Part shown: positions 1 to 5,732 of the stretch, piece by piece
Layout: every line of letters begins with the position of its first letter
How positions within the stretch are numbered: position 1 is the first letter of the stretch
DNA from: Phormidesmis priestleyi
GTDB lineage: Bacteria; Cyanobacteriota; Cyanobacteriia; Phormidesmidales; Phormidesmidaceae
Assembly: GCA_003242115.1 (NCBI GenBank)
Contig: QBMP01000210.1
Span: 1 to 7,956, forward strand
DNA: 7,956 nt
Direction of reading: 5' to 3'
Position numbers and translations under genes: made by a program
Notes under the pieces: generated by a model
What the model saw: only the letters and a program-made list of their open reading frames with translations
Told to the model about the DNA's origin: nothing
Databases searched by the model: none

Positions 1-508
1 CACCATCAGCCGCCAGGATCACCTCAACCGGCTCACTGTCTGGAATCAGCCGCAGTTTCCCAGATTCCAAATAAGGCACAAGCCGCTCATTTAAAGCAGT
101 AGCCGCGACCACTGGCGTCGTGGTGATGGGGCAGACCCAAGCCCCGCCCGGATTTTGCTGAATTCTGCCGGTCACGGGCTGCAATTGCCTTTGCCGCTGG
201 CGAAACCACCGCTGGCTTTTAGAAATGGCAAACTGCTCTCCGTCTACACTGTTGAGCGTTTCTGATTTATTCAGCAAGTCGCCATCATCTGAGGCGGGCA
301 GTCCTTGCGTGGTAAATTGTCCGCCGACTATTTTTAAAGGCTGCACCAAGCAGACATCGACATTCATGCTCAGCGCCGCGAGGGTCGCTGAATAAGCTGC
401 GGTTGAGCCACCGACAACTAAGATAGAACCGCTCAGCAAACTGCCGTCGCTCGGTCGGGTAAAGGCAGTTTCTGAAAAAATGCCGTTGGTCTGGCTAACT
501 TTATTCAT
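1..508 (-). CDS. FAD-dependent oxidoreductase, N-terminal fragment (3' end outside window)
   Basis: The frame is open from an ATG at 508-506 to the window edge and gives 169 residues of a longer protein. Residues 28-55 form a Rossmann-type beta-alpha-beta start (SILVVGGSTAAYSATLAAL, then an acidic strand VDVCLV). A second conserved-looking block follows, VGGQFTTQGLPASDDGD (residues 61-77), then NPGGAWVCPITTTPVVAATALN and PYLESGKLRLI (119-154). These blocks resemble the PF12831-type FAD oxidoreductases of cyanobacteria, in which the LGGQxTxQGxxAxDE segment follows the dinucleotide fold. The substrate cannot be told. Oddly, the FAD loop reads GGSTAA where the family normally has GGGTGG, so two or three of the expected glycines are replaced. 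No strong Shine-Dalgarno sequence lies before the ATG. The gene is transcribed leftward from the non-coding stretch on its right. The family call is from remembered motifs, so function is only moderately sure. Confidence 0.72.
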   Translation of the reverse strand, partial: MNKVSQTNGIFSETAFTRPSDGSLLSGSILVVGGSTAAYSATLAALSMNVDVCLVQPLKIVGGQFTTQGLPASDDGDLLNKSETLNSVDGEQFAISKSQRWFRQRQRQLQPVTGRIQQNPGGAWVCPITTTPVVAATALNERLVPYLESGKLRLIPDSEPVEVILAADG

Positions 509-950
509 AACAGTTCGCTTTGCTAAGCTCGGCTAAATAGGCTTGGTTTTTGATTTGGTAGGCGATACCTGATACCTGATACCTGATACCTGATACCTGA
601 TACCTGATACCTGATACCTGATAAATCAGAGGTTACGCGCTTTCTGATGCCGTCGTTCTGAATCTATATTTTTTGATCTCTCTAAATTAATCTATTTAAT
701 CTAATGAGTTTGATAGATAATCTCGCTGAACGAACTGCTGAGAGTCATTTTTGTACAATTCTTTGGAAAAGGGCACCTAATTGGCAGGAACCTGGGCGTT
801 TCTTTATTTTTACGGTTTGATCAAAGGCTGTTTCAGTGTACAGAAGCTTTTAAGCGTATTTTCAATGCAATCTGTTCTTTTAAATCGCACCTGATGACGG
901 CGATCGCTTGCCGCTACTAAAAATATCGCCGATTTTGAGCAGCTGATGGC
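509..950. other. Non-coding stretch between two minus-strand genes
   Basis: This 442-base region has no convincing gene on either strand. It holds the 3' flank of the PRC-barrel gene at its right end and the 5' flank of the FAD oxidoreductase at its left end. Its content is a heptanucleotide tandem array (564-623), an AT-rich block around 660-715 that could contain the leftward promoter of the oxidoreductase (TATAGA-like element on the minus strand near 664-670, no clear -35), and one HIP1 octamer at 900-907. Just right of the array is a short inverted repeat CTGAT-AA-ATCAG (618-629). I see no clear intrinsic terminator after the PRC-barrel stop codon. Confidence 0.6.
564..623. repeat. Heptanucleotide tandem repeat, GATACCT x 8
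   Basis: Eight perfect copies of GATACCT occupy 564-619, followed by a partial GATA (620-623). The array begins about 55 bases upstream of the oxidoreductase ATG, so it lies in that gene's 5' flank. Heptanucleotide arrays of this kind are known from cyanobacteria as short tandemly repeated repetitive (STRR) sequences. Perfect identity between copies suggests recent expansion and likely length variation between strains. Confidence 0.95.
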
Positions 951-1850
951 TCACTCATCTTCTTCCCACACCTCAAACGCCTCCACATCAATCGAGTCTT
1001 CAGTAACCTGAGGCCGCTTAAAGCGATCCAGCGTATGACCCAAAGATTGACCGATGGAGCGTCCAAAAGACGTTTTGCCAAACTGCTGCTTCACCTGCTC
1101 GGTTTTGGCCTTTAGCTGCTCGGTAATATCGGGCAGCGAATCAGCCTCGACAAAATCTTGATGGGCGAGCTGCTCGTTGGTAAATTGCTTTACCCGTTTG
1201 GTGACGTTACCGGCTAGCGACTGAGCGCCTTGCACGAATTCGCCCAATTCTGTCGGAATTTCGGGGCGCTGACGGGAGGTAGCGGCAGGTGTGCTGATGA
1301 TGGTGATGGGTTGGCCGTAGAGGCGCGATCGCTGCGCATCTTCTTCTGCAATCATCATTCGCTTACGCCCCGCACTGATGATCATCTGCGGCTCAATGGT
1401 ATAGACCGGCGGCGTTTCAATCAGCGGTGCATCGCCATCCGCTTCAGCTAAGGGCGGGTAATTGAGAATAAATAAATACTGCTGCACCTCACCCGTCGAT
1501 TGCTCCATACACAGATCAACGACTTGCCCAACATGGTCACCGCCATCTGTCCAAACTTCTAGCCCGGTCATATTCTGCGCAGCCGCTAGCTGAGCTTCAC
1601 TGGCCGCCACCAAACTTGGGGCTGACTCCATCTGCACCACGAGCCGGTCTTTACCAATTTTCATCACCTGCGACCAGCTCAGCGACTGCTTGCGGCCAAT
1701 TAACCCTGCTGTTTTACACAGCAAGCCAATCACCTTAGCCTGCTTCACATCCACCAGCAAATGCTCCACCGCGCCGACTTCTTCAGTGGTTTCATAGGCC
1801 ATAATGCCTCGGCCCACTAGCTCACCCTGGCGAATAATTGCTGCGTCCAC
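951..1850 (-). CDS. Tandem PRC-barrel domain protein
   Basis: The protein has 299 residues. Residues 5-75 form a PRC-barrel (IRQGELVGR, then EVGAVEHLLVDVKQAKVIGLL, then LSWSQVMKIGKDRLVV). Residues 92-185 form a second, more divergent one (MTGLEVWTDGGDHVGQVVDLCMEQ, YLFILNY, MIISAGRKRMMI). The C-terminal third (200-299) is polar and charged, probably helical, and ends in an acidic stretch FEVWEEDE. There is no signal peptide or membrane segment, so it should be cytoplasmic. PRC-barrels occur in RimM, in photosynthetic reaction-centre subunit H and in many stand-alone cyanobacterial proteins of unknown role; nothing here picks one function. The start is GTG at 1850, chosen because an AGAGGTG Shine-Dalgarno lies 5 bases upstream on the minus strand; the next ATG (codon 17) would cut into the first barrel. 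The gene is divergent from the alpha/beta hydrolase. Confidence 0.88.
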   Translation of the reverse strand: MDAAIIRQGELVGRGIMAYETTEEVGAVEHLLVDVKQAKVIGLLCKTAGLIGRKQSLSWSQVMKIGKDRLVVQMESAPSLVAASEAQLAAAQNMTGLEVWTDGGDHVGQVVDLCMEQSTGEVQQYLFILNYPPLAEADGDAPLIETPPVYTIEPQMIISAGRKRMMIAEEDAQRSRLYGQPITIISTPAATSRQRPEIPTELGEFVQGAQSLAGNVTKRVKQFTNEQLAHQDFVEADSLPDITEQLKAKTEQVKQQFGKTSFGRSIGQSLGHTLDRFKRPQVTEDSIDVEAFEVWEEDE

Positions 1851-1941
1851 TCAGTCACCTCTTAAAACGTCACGAGCTGATGTCAATATCTTTGTTTTAC
1901 TCAATTTAGTTTTACTCAATTTGGTGGGCAGCGAACAAATT
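1851..1941. promoter_or_regulatory. Divergent intergenic region, PRC-barrel gene / hydrolase
   Basis: This 91-base region must carry the 5' signals of both flanking genes. On the minus strand, AGAGGTG (complement of 1856-1862) is a strong ribosome binding site placed 5 bases before the GTG start of the PRC-barrel gene. A perfect TTGACA lies further up on the minus strand (complement of 1881-1886), but no good -10 hexamer follows at normal spacing, so the promoter is only a candidate. A 15-base direct repeat (1894-1923) lies on the hydrolase side. Confidence 0.45.
1894..1923. repeat. Two-copy 15-base direct repeat
   Basis: The unit GTTTTACTCAATTTA (1894-1908) is followed at once by GTTTTACTCAATTTG (1909-1923), 14 of 15 bases identical. 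It sits 19 bases before the hydrolase ATG. It may be a recent tandem duplication or a direct-repeat operator; sequence alone cannot decide. Confidence 0.85.
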
Positions 1942-2826
1942 ATGTTTCCAAATTTCACGACGCAAACTTACGCGATCGCCGATAGCACCTCAGGCAGCAT
2001 CCATCTCCATGTTCGGATCGGTGGCAGTGGCCCACCGCTGCTACTTTTGCACGGCTACCCGCAAACCCATGTGATGTGGCACAAAGTCGCGCCAGCGTTA
2101 GCTCAGCATTTCACCGTTATCTGCCCCGATCTGCGCGGCTACGGCGACAGCAGCGCGCCGCCTACCGATGCGCTGCATCTCACCTATGCCAAACGCACGG
2201 TCGCAAACGATTTGGTAATGCTCATGACTCAGCTAGGCTTCGATACTTTTAGGGCGGCTGGCCATGATCGCGGGGGCCGGGTGCTGCATCGCCTTTTGCT
2301 CGATCATCCGCAGCGAGTTAGCCGCGCGGCGGTGCTGGATATTGTCCCGACTCGCCATATTTTCAAAACCATCGATCAGCAAATGGCCACGATCTATGAG
2401 CACTGGTTTTTTCTGATTCAGCCCGACGGTTTTCCTGAGCGTTTAATTGGTCATGATCCTGACTATTACCTCACCACCAAGCTCAAGCGCTGGAGTGCTT
2501 CTGCTGATGCTTTTACCGACGAAGCGATCGCTGCTTACTGCCGCTGCTTTCGCCGCCCCGAAGTCATTCACGCTACCTGCGAAGACTATCGCGCCGCCGC
2601 CACCATCGATCTAGCCCACGATGAGGCTGATTTGACCGCCAAAATTGAATGCCCTTTGCTAGTGCTGTGGGGCGCTCAAGGCGCAATGGAAAAACACTAT
2701 GACGTGCTGCAAATTTGGCAAGGGCTTGCTCAGCAAGTACAGGGACAAGCCTTACCCTGTGGGCATTTTGTGCCCGAAGAAGCGCCGACTGAAACCGTGC
2801 GATCGCTTCTCAATTTCTTCACTTAA
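1942..2826 (+). CDS. Alpha/beta hydrolase, fluoroacetate/haloacetate dehalogenase-like
   Basis: This 294-residue protein has the alpha/beta-hydrolase fold. HGYPQ (37-41) carries the oxyanion-hole region. The nucleophile elbow GHDRGGR gives nucleophile Asp109 with Arg110 and Arg113, and GHFVPEEAP gives the catalytic His275. In fluoroacetate dehalogenases the two arginines bind the substrate carboxylate, an Asp after the next strand completes the triad, and a His-Trp pair plus a Tyr form the halide pocket. Matching residues are visible here: Asp133 (AVLDIVPT), His154-Trp155 (EHWFF) and Tyr216 (CEDYRAA). The expected chemistry is hydrolytic removal of halide from a 2-haloacid, though relatives acting as epoxide hydrolases share much of this frame. 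The protein is probably cytoplasmic. An upstream in-frame ATG at 1804 is rejected: it would overlap the PRC-barrel gene and add 46 residues containing the translated DNA repeat. No strong Shine-Dalgarno precedes 1942. Confidence 0.88.
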   Translation: MFPNFTTQTYAIADSTSGSIHLHVRIGGSGPPLLLLHGYPQTHVMWHKVAPALAQHFTVICPDLRGYGDSSAPPTDALHLTYAKRTVANDLVMLMTQLGFDTFRAAGHDRGGRVLHRLLLDHPQRVSRAAVLDIVPTRHIFKTIDQQMATIYEHWFFLIQPDGFPERLIGHDPDYYLTTKLKRWSASADAFTDEAIAAYCRCFRRPEVIHATCEDYRAAATIDLAHDEADLTAKIECPLLVLWGAQGAMEKHYDVLQIWQGLAQQVQGQALPCGHFVPEEAPTETVRSLLNFFT

Positions 2827-2893
2827 CAAAAAACTATCAAACCGTTTGAGATAATTTAAGCTGAATCGCTAACGCAACTTTGAGCAGCTAATA

Positions 2894-3310
2894 ATGTCCA
2901 TGAGCGACTTAGATATTCGCTGGAAACAAAGATTTTCCAGCTATAAAAGAGCATTGGCACAGCTCACCAAATTCATCCATAAAGGAGAACTCAATGAATT
3001 AGAGCAGCAGGGGCTTATCCAAGCGTTTGAGTACACGCATGAGTTAGCTTGGAAGCTGCTAAAGAGCTTTCTAGATTCTCGTGGAGTTCAAGATATCTAC
3101 GGTTCTAAAGATGCCACCCGCAGCGCTTTTAACCTAGCGTTGATAGAAGATGGTGAAAGCTGGATGGACATGATCAAAGACCGCAACCGCACCAGTCATA
3201 CCTACAATCAAGCAGTCGCTGAAGAAATTGTGGCCAACATCACGCAGCGTTTCTTTAGTCTGTTTGTAGCCTTGAAAACTAAAATGCAGGAGATTCATGA
3301 TGCCGAATAA
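2894..3310 (+). CDS. hepT: HEPN-fold protein, HI0074/HepT-type (putative toxin)
   Basis: This 138-residue, all-helical-looking protein matches the nucleotidyltransferase substrate-binding (HI0074-like) branch of the HEPN superfamily: an N-terminal helix with RFSSYKRALAQL, then EQQGLIQAFEYTHELAWKLLKSFL (37-60) and DATRSAFNLALI (73-84). The motif RNRTSHTY (97-104) fits the HepT signature R-x4-H-x-Y exactly. In characterised HepT/MntA pairs, Arg and His are the RNase active site and the Tyr is the residue AMPylated by MntA. The intact motif supports an active, modifiable toxin, but a non-toxic role cannot be excluded. The gene opens a two-gene operon; its last 14 bases overlap the next gene, implying coupled translation. 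A second ATG lies at 2900, so the first two codons are uncertain. A GATAAT element at 2850-2855 is a weak promoter candidate. Base composition is more AT-rich than the neighbours, and no HIP1 site occurs in the operon, which suggests acquisition. Confidence 0.85.
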   Translation: MSMSDLDIRWKQRFSSYKRALAQLTKFIHKGELNELEQQGLIQAFEYTHELAWKLLKSFLDSRGVQDIYGSKDATRSAFNLALIEDGESWMDMIKDRNRTSHTYNQAVAEEIVANITQRFFSLFVALKTKMQEIHDAE

Positions 3311-3707
3311 AGAACCTTCAGCAACGTTAAAGTTTGGGCTCAAAGCAACGACCATCGACAAAATTATCAGCGTACTGGTGCAGTATCCCGAAGTCGAATC
3401 GGCGATCGTGTACGGATCTAGAGCTAAGGGAAACTATCGTCCTGGATCAGATATTGATCTAACGCTCACAGGCTCCGAGTTAGCCTACAATACACTGCTG
3501 CGAATCGACACAAAAATCGACGATTTACTGCTGCCCTATCTTTTTGACATTTCTCTGCTTCGCCAGATTAGCAACCCCGATGTCGTCGATCACATCCGTC
3601 GGATTGGCATTCCGCTGTACGAAAAAGCGCTGTATGAAGAGCAGTCTAAAAAAGGGCAGTCCGGGAATCCAGCCCAGACTTTGCTTACTGATAAAGTCTC
3701 GACTTAA
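3297..3707 (+). CDS. mntA: MNT-type nucleotidyltransferase (putative MntA antitoxin)
   Basis: This 136-residue protein has a minimal nucleotidyltransferase domain. VYGSRAKGNYRPGSDID (38-54) is the GS-x10-D-x-D motif, with Gly40-Ser41 and metal ligands Asp52 and Asp54; Asp84 in LFDISLL is the likely third acidic ligand. In MntA antitoxins this site transfers AMP from ATP to the HepT tyrosine and so neutralises the toxin. All catalytic residues are present. The C-terminal 24 residues (YEEQSKKGQSGNPAQTLLT...) are a polar tail beyond the core. A Shine-Dalgarno AGGAG (3288-3292) sits inside the upstream gene; ATG codons occur at both 3297 and 3300, with spacings of 4 and 7 bases, so 3300 is an equally good start. 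The gene ends only 8 bases from the stop codon of the convergent pth gene. The antitoxin role is inferred from pairing and motifs. Confidence 0.85.
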   Translation: MMPNKEPSATLKFGLKATTIDKIISVLVQYPEVESAIVYGSRAKGNYRPGSDIDLTLTGSELAYNTLLRIDTKIDDLLLPYLFDISLLRQISNPDVVDHIRRIGIPLYEKALYEEQSKKGQSGNPAQTLLTDKVST

Positions 3708-3715
3708 AACTTAAC

Positions 3716-4396
3716 TTAAAGCTCGACTTCCCTGCCGTTATAAAGGTTCATCGCCCGCTCGAAGCCTTTACGTAAGCTAAAGTCAATCGCATCGACGGCC
3801 ATCGGAATGACGGCATCGACAATTTTGCGCTGATCGGGTGCAAAGCGGCCCAATACGTGAGAAACAACGGCATCATCGCGACCAGTCCCTTTCTCAGTGG
3901 CCCCAATGCCCACTCGCAAACGCGGAAATTCTTTAGTGCCCAAGTGCGAAATAATCGACTTCATGCCGTTGTGCCCGCCCGCTCCGCCCGATAGGCGCAA
4001 CCGCAGTTTACCCGTGGGCAAATCCATATCGTCATAAACCACCAGCACTGACGTCGGATCTAGCTTGTACCAGTCTAAGACGGCTCTGACGGCTTGCCCG
4101 GAAAGGTTCATGTAGGTGGTGGGTTGGAGGAGTACGACGCGATGGCGAAGCCTTCCAAGGGAATCGCTGCCACTGCGAAATTCTCCAGTTTTACCCTGAA
4201 AGCGCTTATTTTCCACCAGCGAAAGCCCAGGGTAGCTCTTCGCTAATGCCTCAATCACCTCAAAGCCAATATTATGGCGAGTGCGGTCGTATTTGGTGCC
4301 CGGATTGCCCAAGCCGACAATCAGACGCGGCAATAGGAGGGCGATTTCCTTGGCGTTCTTTTCGGCACTATTTCCAACTGATGATGTCCCTACCAT
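3716..4396 (-). CDS. pth: Peptidyl-tRNA hydrolase
   Basis: Pth cleaves the ester bond of peptidyl-tRNAs released from stalled ribosomes and recycles the tRNA in the cytoplasm. The family signatures are all here: RLIVGLGNPGTKYDRTRHNIGF carries Asn31 and catalytic His41 (E. coli Asn10, His20), PTTYMNLSG carries Met96-Asn97, VVYDDMDLPTG carries Asp122 (E. coli Asp93), and GGAGGHNGMKSI carries His142-Asn143. At 226 residues it is longer than the roughly 190 usual, mostly because about 21 residues precede the first strand. No clear Shine-Dalgarno precedes the ATG at 4396; a TTG at codon 22, preceded by AAGGAA 11 bases upstream, would give a family-like N-terminus MPRLIVGLGNPG, so the start is uncertain. 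The gene begins 6 bases after the tatA stop codon and is almost certainly co-transcribed with it. Confidence 0.97.
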   Translation of the reverse strand: MVGTSSVGNSAEKNAKEIALLLPRLIVGLGNPGTKYDRTRHNIGFEVIEALAKSYPGLSLVENKRFQGKTGEFRSGSDSLGRLRHRVVLLQPTTYMNLSGQAVRAVLDWYKLDPTSVLVVYDDMDLPTGKLRLRLSGGAGGHNGMKSIISHLGTKEFPRLRVGIGATEKGTGRDDAVVSHVLGRFAPDQRKIVDAVIPMAVDAIDFSLRKGFERAMNLYNGREVEL

Positions 4397-4402
4397 TGCC
4401 GT

Positions 4403-4873
4403 CTAAGATTGCTCACCAGAACTTGGCTCGGCAACGGCCTCAGCGACTATTTCAGGTTCGGCTTCCGACTGGGCTTCAGGTTCAGCTTCAGCAGGCATTT
4501 CAGCCTCAGCGACTTCTACCCGTTCAGCCTCGGTCAGCTCAACTTCACTGGGCTCAACTTCACTGGGCTCAGATTCCGTCAGTTCAACCTCGCTTGGCTT
4601 AACCTCAGTCGGCTCAGTCGCTGCCTTAGCCGTATTCGCAGCCAAAACCTTAGGCTCTTCCAAAGTCGCCTTCATCGGCGCAACGACTGACTGCTCCAAG
4701 CTCTCTGTCCCCTTCTTGATCTCATTCTCAAAATCTTTAGAGGCTTTTTTCAGCTCATTCAGGGTTTTAGCAATCCCCCGGCCAACCTCAGGCAGCTTTT
4801 TGGGGCCAAACACCAGCAAAGCCACAATCATAATCAAGCCCATCTCGGGCAGGCCAATTCCAAAGACGTTCAT
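4403..4873 (-). CDS. tatA: TatA/E-type twin-arginine translocase subunit with long acidic tail
   Basis: TatA forms the pore-like component of the Tat system, which exports folded twin-arginine proteins across the thylakoid and plasma membranes. The N-terminus is typical: FGIGLPEM (4-11), a single membrane helix over about 7-22, the FGPKKLPE hinge (22-29), then an amphipathic helix to about residue 46. Most TatA proteins end at 60-100 residues; this one has 156 because of an acidic, low-complexity extension (about 70-156) with six pentapeptides of the form [S/T]-E-x-[E/K]-x at 89-118. The motif set does not firmly separate TatA from TatB, though cyanobacterial TatA proteins share this FGIGLPE start. 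The ATG at 4873 fits the conserved beginning; the Shine-Dalgarno is weak. The gene lies downstream of psbH, separated by a terminator hairpin, and runs directly into pth. Confidence 0.92.
   Translation of the reverse strand: MNVFGIGLPEMGLIMIVALLVFGPKKLPEVGRGIAKTLNELKKASKDFENEIKKGTESLEQSVVAPMKATLEEPKVLAANTAKAATEPTEVKPSEVELTESEPSEVEPSEVELTEAERVEVAEAEMPAEAEPEAQSEAEPEIVAEAVAEPSSGEQS
4520..4609 (-). repeat. 15-base tandem repeat encoding the TatA acidic tail
   Basis: Six 15-base units encode TEVKP, SEVEL, TESEP, SEVEP, SEVEL and TEAER (TatA residues 89-118). Two neighbouring units on the plus strand, CTCAACTTCACTGGG at 4538-4552 and 4553-4567, are identical, so at least part of the array grew by recent duplication. 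The unit length keeps the reading frame. Confidence 0.85.
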
Positions 4874-4904
4874 GGATCAGTAGGGCAATGCTGCCTAAAG
4901 TACT

Positions 4905-4952
4905 ATTTAAAAAGTATAAGGGGCAGGCGCAAACACACCTACCCCTTACTTT
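4905..4952 (-). terminator. Intrinsic terminator downstream of psbH
   Basis: The arms 4911-4927 and 4938-4952 pair over about 14 base pairs with one mismatch and a two-base bulge, around a 10-base loop. The GC-rich part is AGGGG pairing with CCCCT. Read on the minus strand, the hairpin runs straight into TTTTTAAAT, as expected for Rho-independent termination of the psbH transcript about 90 bases after its stop codon. It separates psbH from tatA-pth; some read-through is possible. The plus-strand side has no T-run. Confidence 0.75.
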
Positions 4953-5043
4953 AATCTTGAGCCAATATTCTGAGTCGATTTGCTGGTCGATATTGCTGAA
5001 GCAATCTGCCACATCACCGACATCACTAAACATTGCTGGGGCA

Positions 5044-5247
5044 CTAACTGCCAAGGCTGCGCCAATCGACATCTACATTATCGAGAATTAAAGAAGAATT
5101 ATAGAGCTGAAGAATAATCAGCAAAAACACCAGGAAAAGTACCATAAATACGCCCATCACCGGGGTTGTACCCCAGCCAGGAGTGACCTTTCCGTACTCA
5201 GAGTTTAAGGGCCGCAGGATATTACCCAGTTTCGTGCGCTGTGCCAT
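5044..5247 (-). CDS. psbH: Photosystem II protein PsbH (10 kDa phosphoprotein)
   Basis: PsbH is a small single-span subunit of the photosystem II core in the thylakoid membrane, next to CP47, needed for PSII stability and quinone-site function. The 67-residue protein is unmistakable: [20 protein letters not shown] at the stromal/cytoplasmic N-terminus, [10 protein letters not shown], a membrane helix at about 29-49, and the lumenal end [13 protein letters not shown]. Length and motifs are those of full-length cyanobacterial PsbH, which lacks the extra phosphorylated N-terminus of plants. No good Shine-Dalgarno precedes the ATG. It is divergent from psbN with 70 bases between start codons, and has its own terminator downstream. 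Confidence 0.98.
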   Translation of the reverse strand: MAQRTKLGNILRPLNSEYGKVTPGWGTTPVMGVFMVLFLVFLLIILQLYNSSLILDNVDVDWRSLGS

Positions 5248-5317
5248 TGGAGTAATTAGGGGACTAAGTTTAGTTTATATTCTGTAATATCATAGAGGAA
5301 ATCCCCGGAAAAACTCT
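5248..5317. promoter_or_regulatory. Divergent psbH/psbN promoter region
   Basis: These 70 bases separate the start codons of psbH and psbN, so any local promoters for both lie here. AT-rich -10-like elements are seen on each strand: TAATAT at 5285-5290 for psbN, and TATAAA on the minus strand around 5273-5278 for psbH. Neither has a convincing -35. GGAA at 5307-5310, seven bases before the psbN ATG, is its likely ribosome binding site. Confidence 0.45.
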
Positions 5318-5458
5318 ATGGAAAATCTCGATTCTGCAACAGTTCTTATTGTTTCTGTGGCTACCATCGTCGCTGCTTTTACGCTGTATGCGGTCTATAC
5401 AGCCTTTGGCCCACCGGCCAAAGAACTCGGCGACCCATTTGAAGATCACGAAGATTAG
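5318..5458 (+). CDS. psbN: PsbN, photosystem II assembly factor
   Basis: This 46-residue protein starts MENLDSATVLIVSVATIVAA, has one membrane helix (about 7-28) and ends with the conserved block YTAFGPPAKELGDPFEDHED. It is a clear PsbN. Once called a PSII subunit, PsbN is now regarded from plant work as a thylakoid membrane protein needed for assembly of the PSII reaction centre rather than part of it. The opposite-strand placement next to psbH is the arrangement also kept in chloroplast genomes. The start is fixed by the conserved N-terminus and a GGAA 7 bases upstream. Confidence 0.97.
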   Translation: MENLDSATVLIVSVATIVAAFTLYAVYTAFGPPAKELGDPFEDHED

Positions 5459-5467
5459 ACCGCTACT

Positions 5468-5492
5468 ATCTTAGGATTTATTTAAGATTTTT
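5468..5492 (+). terminator. Weak terminator candidate after psbN
   Basis: ATCTTA (5468-5473) and TAAGAT (5483-5488) can pair around a 9-base loop and are followed at once by TTTT. The position, 10 bases past the psbN stop codon, is right, but the six-pair AT-rich stem is weak. Confidence 0.3.
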
Positions 5493-5583
5493 GGGCGATC
5501 GTTTCTCATAATTCGGATAAATTTGCGCATTGCCGCTCATTTTCTATCCTGTTTGGCTCATGCCTTTACCGTTGGCACTCCGA

Positions 5584-5623
5584 GGTTAGCGGTTGTTTAA
5601 CAGTGGATGGGCAGTAGCTAACC
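5584..5623. repeat. Inverted repeat in the rpsP leader region
   Basis: GGTTAGC (5584-5590) and GCTAACC (5617-5623) are perfect inverted copies separated by 26 bases. The pair lies upstream of the rpsP promoter candidate, so it is more likely a protein-binding site or chance than a leader RNA stem. No T-run follows. Confidence 0.4.
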
Positions 5624-5642
5624 CGCAAAAACAGCAGATGCT

Positions 5643-5672
5643 TTGCCGGAGTTTCGCGGTGAGTGATAGAAT
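5643..5672 (+). promoter_or_regulatory. Candidate sigma-70-type promoter for rpsP
   Basis: TTGCCG (5643-5648, four of six matches to TTGACA) is followed after 18 bases by TAGAAT (5667-5672, five of six matches to TATAAT). This would start transcription near 5680, leaving a leader of about 50 bases before the rpsP ATG. Confidence 0.4.
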
Positions 5673-5732
5673 TTAGTGCTTGAACTGCAAACCTAATGTT
5701 ATTTCGGCTCAGCCGTCATTGAAGCTTTACAA

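Noticed and set aside
564..623. CRISPR array
   Set aside because: The unit is 7 bases in direct tandem with no spacers, so it is a microsatellite-like repeat.
1804..1941. 46-residue N-terminal extension of the alpha/beta hydrolase from ATG 1804
   Set aside because: It overlaps the 5' end of the well-supported divergent PRC-barrel gene, has no family counterpart, and includes the translated 15-base DNA repeat.
4246..4690. Plus-strand frames opposite tatA/pth rich in Leu, Gln, Phe and Arg
   Set aside because: These are mirror images of the repeated acidic codons on the other strand, not genes.
4992..5005. Hairpin ATTGCT-GA-AGCAAT as the psbH terminator
   Set aside because: The stem is short and no T-run follows on the minus strand; the hairpin at 4911-4952 is far better.
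4788..5072. 94-residue minus-strand frame overlapping the psbH end, the terminator and the tatA start
   Set aside because: It runs through the terminator hairpin and overlaps two clear genes in another frame; no recognisable domain.
4888..5091. 67-residue plus-strand frame opposite psbH
   Set aside because: It is antisense to psbH and the terminator, with no domain or ribosome binding site.
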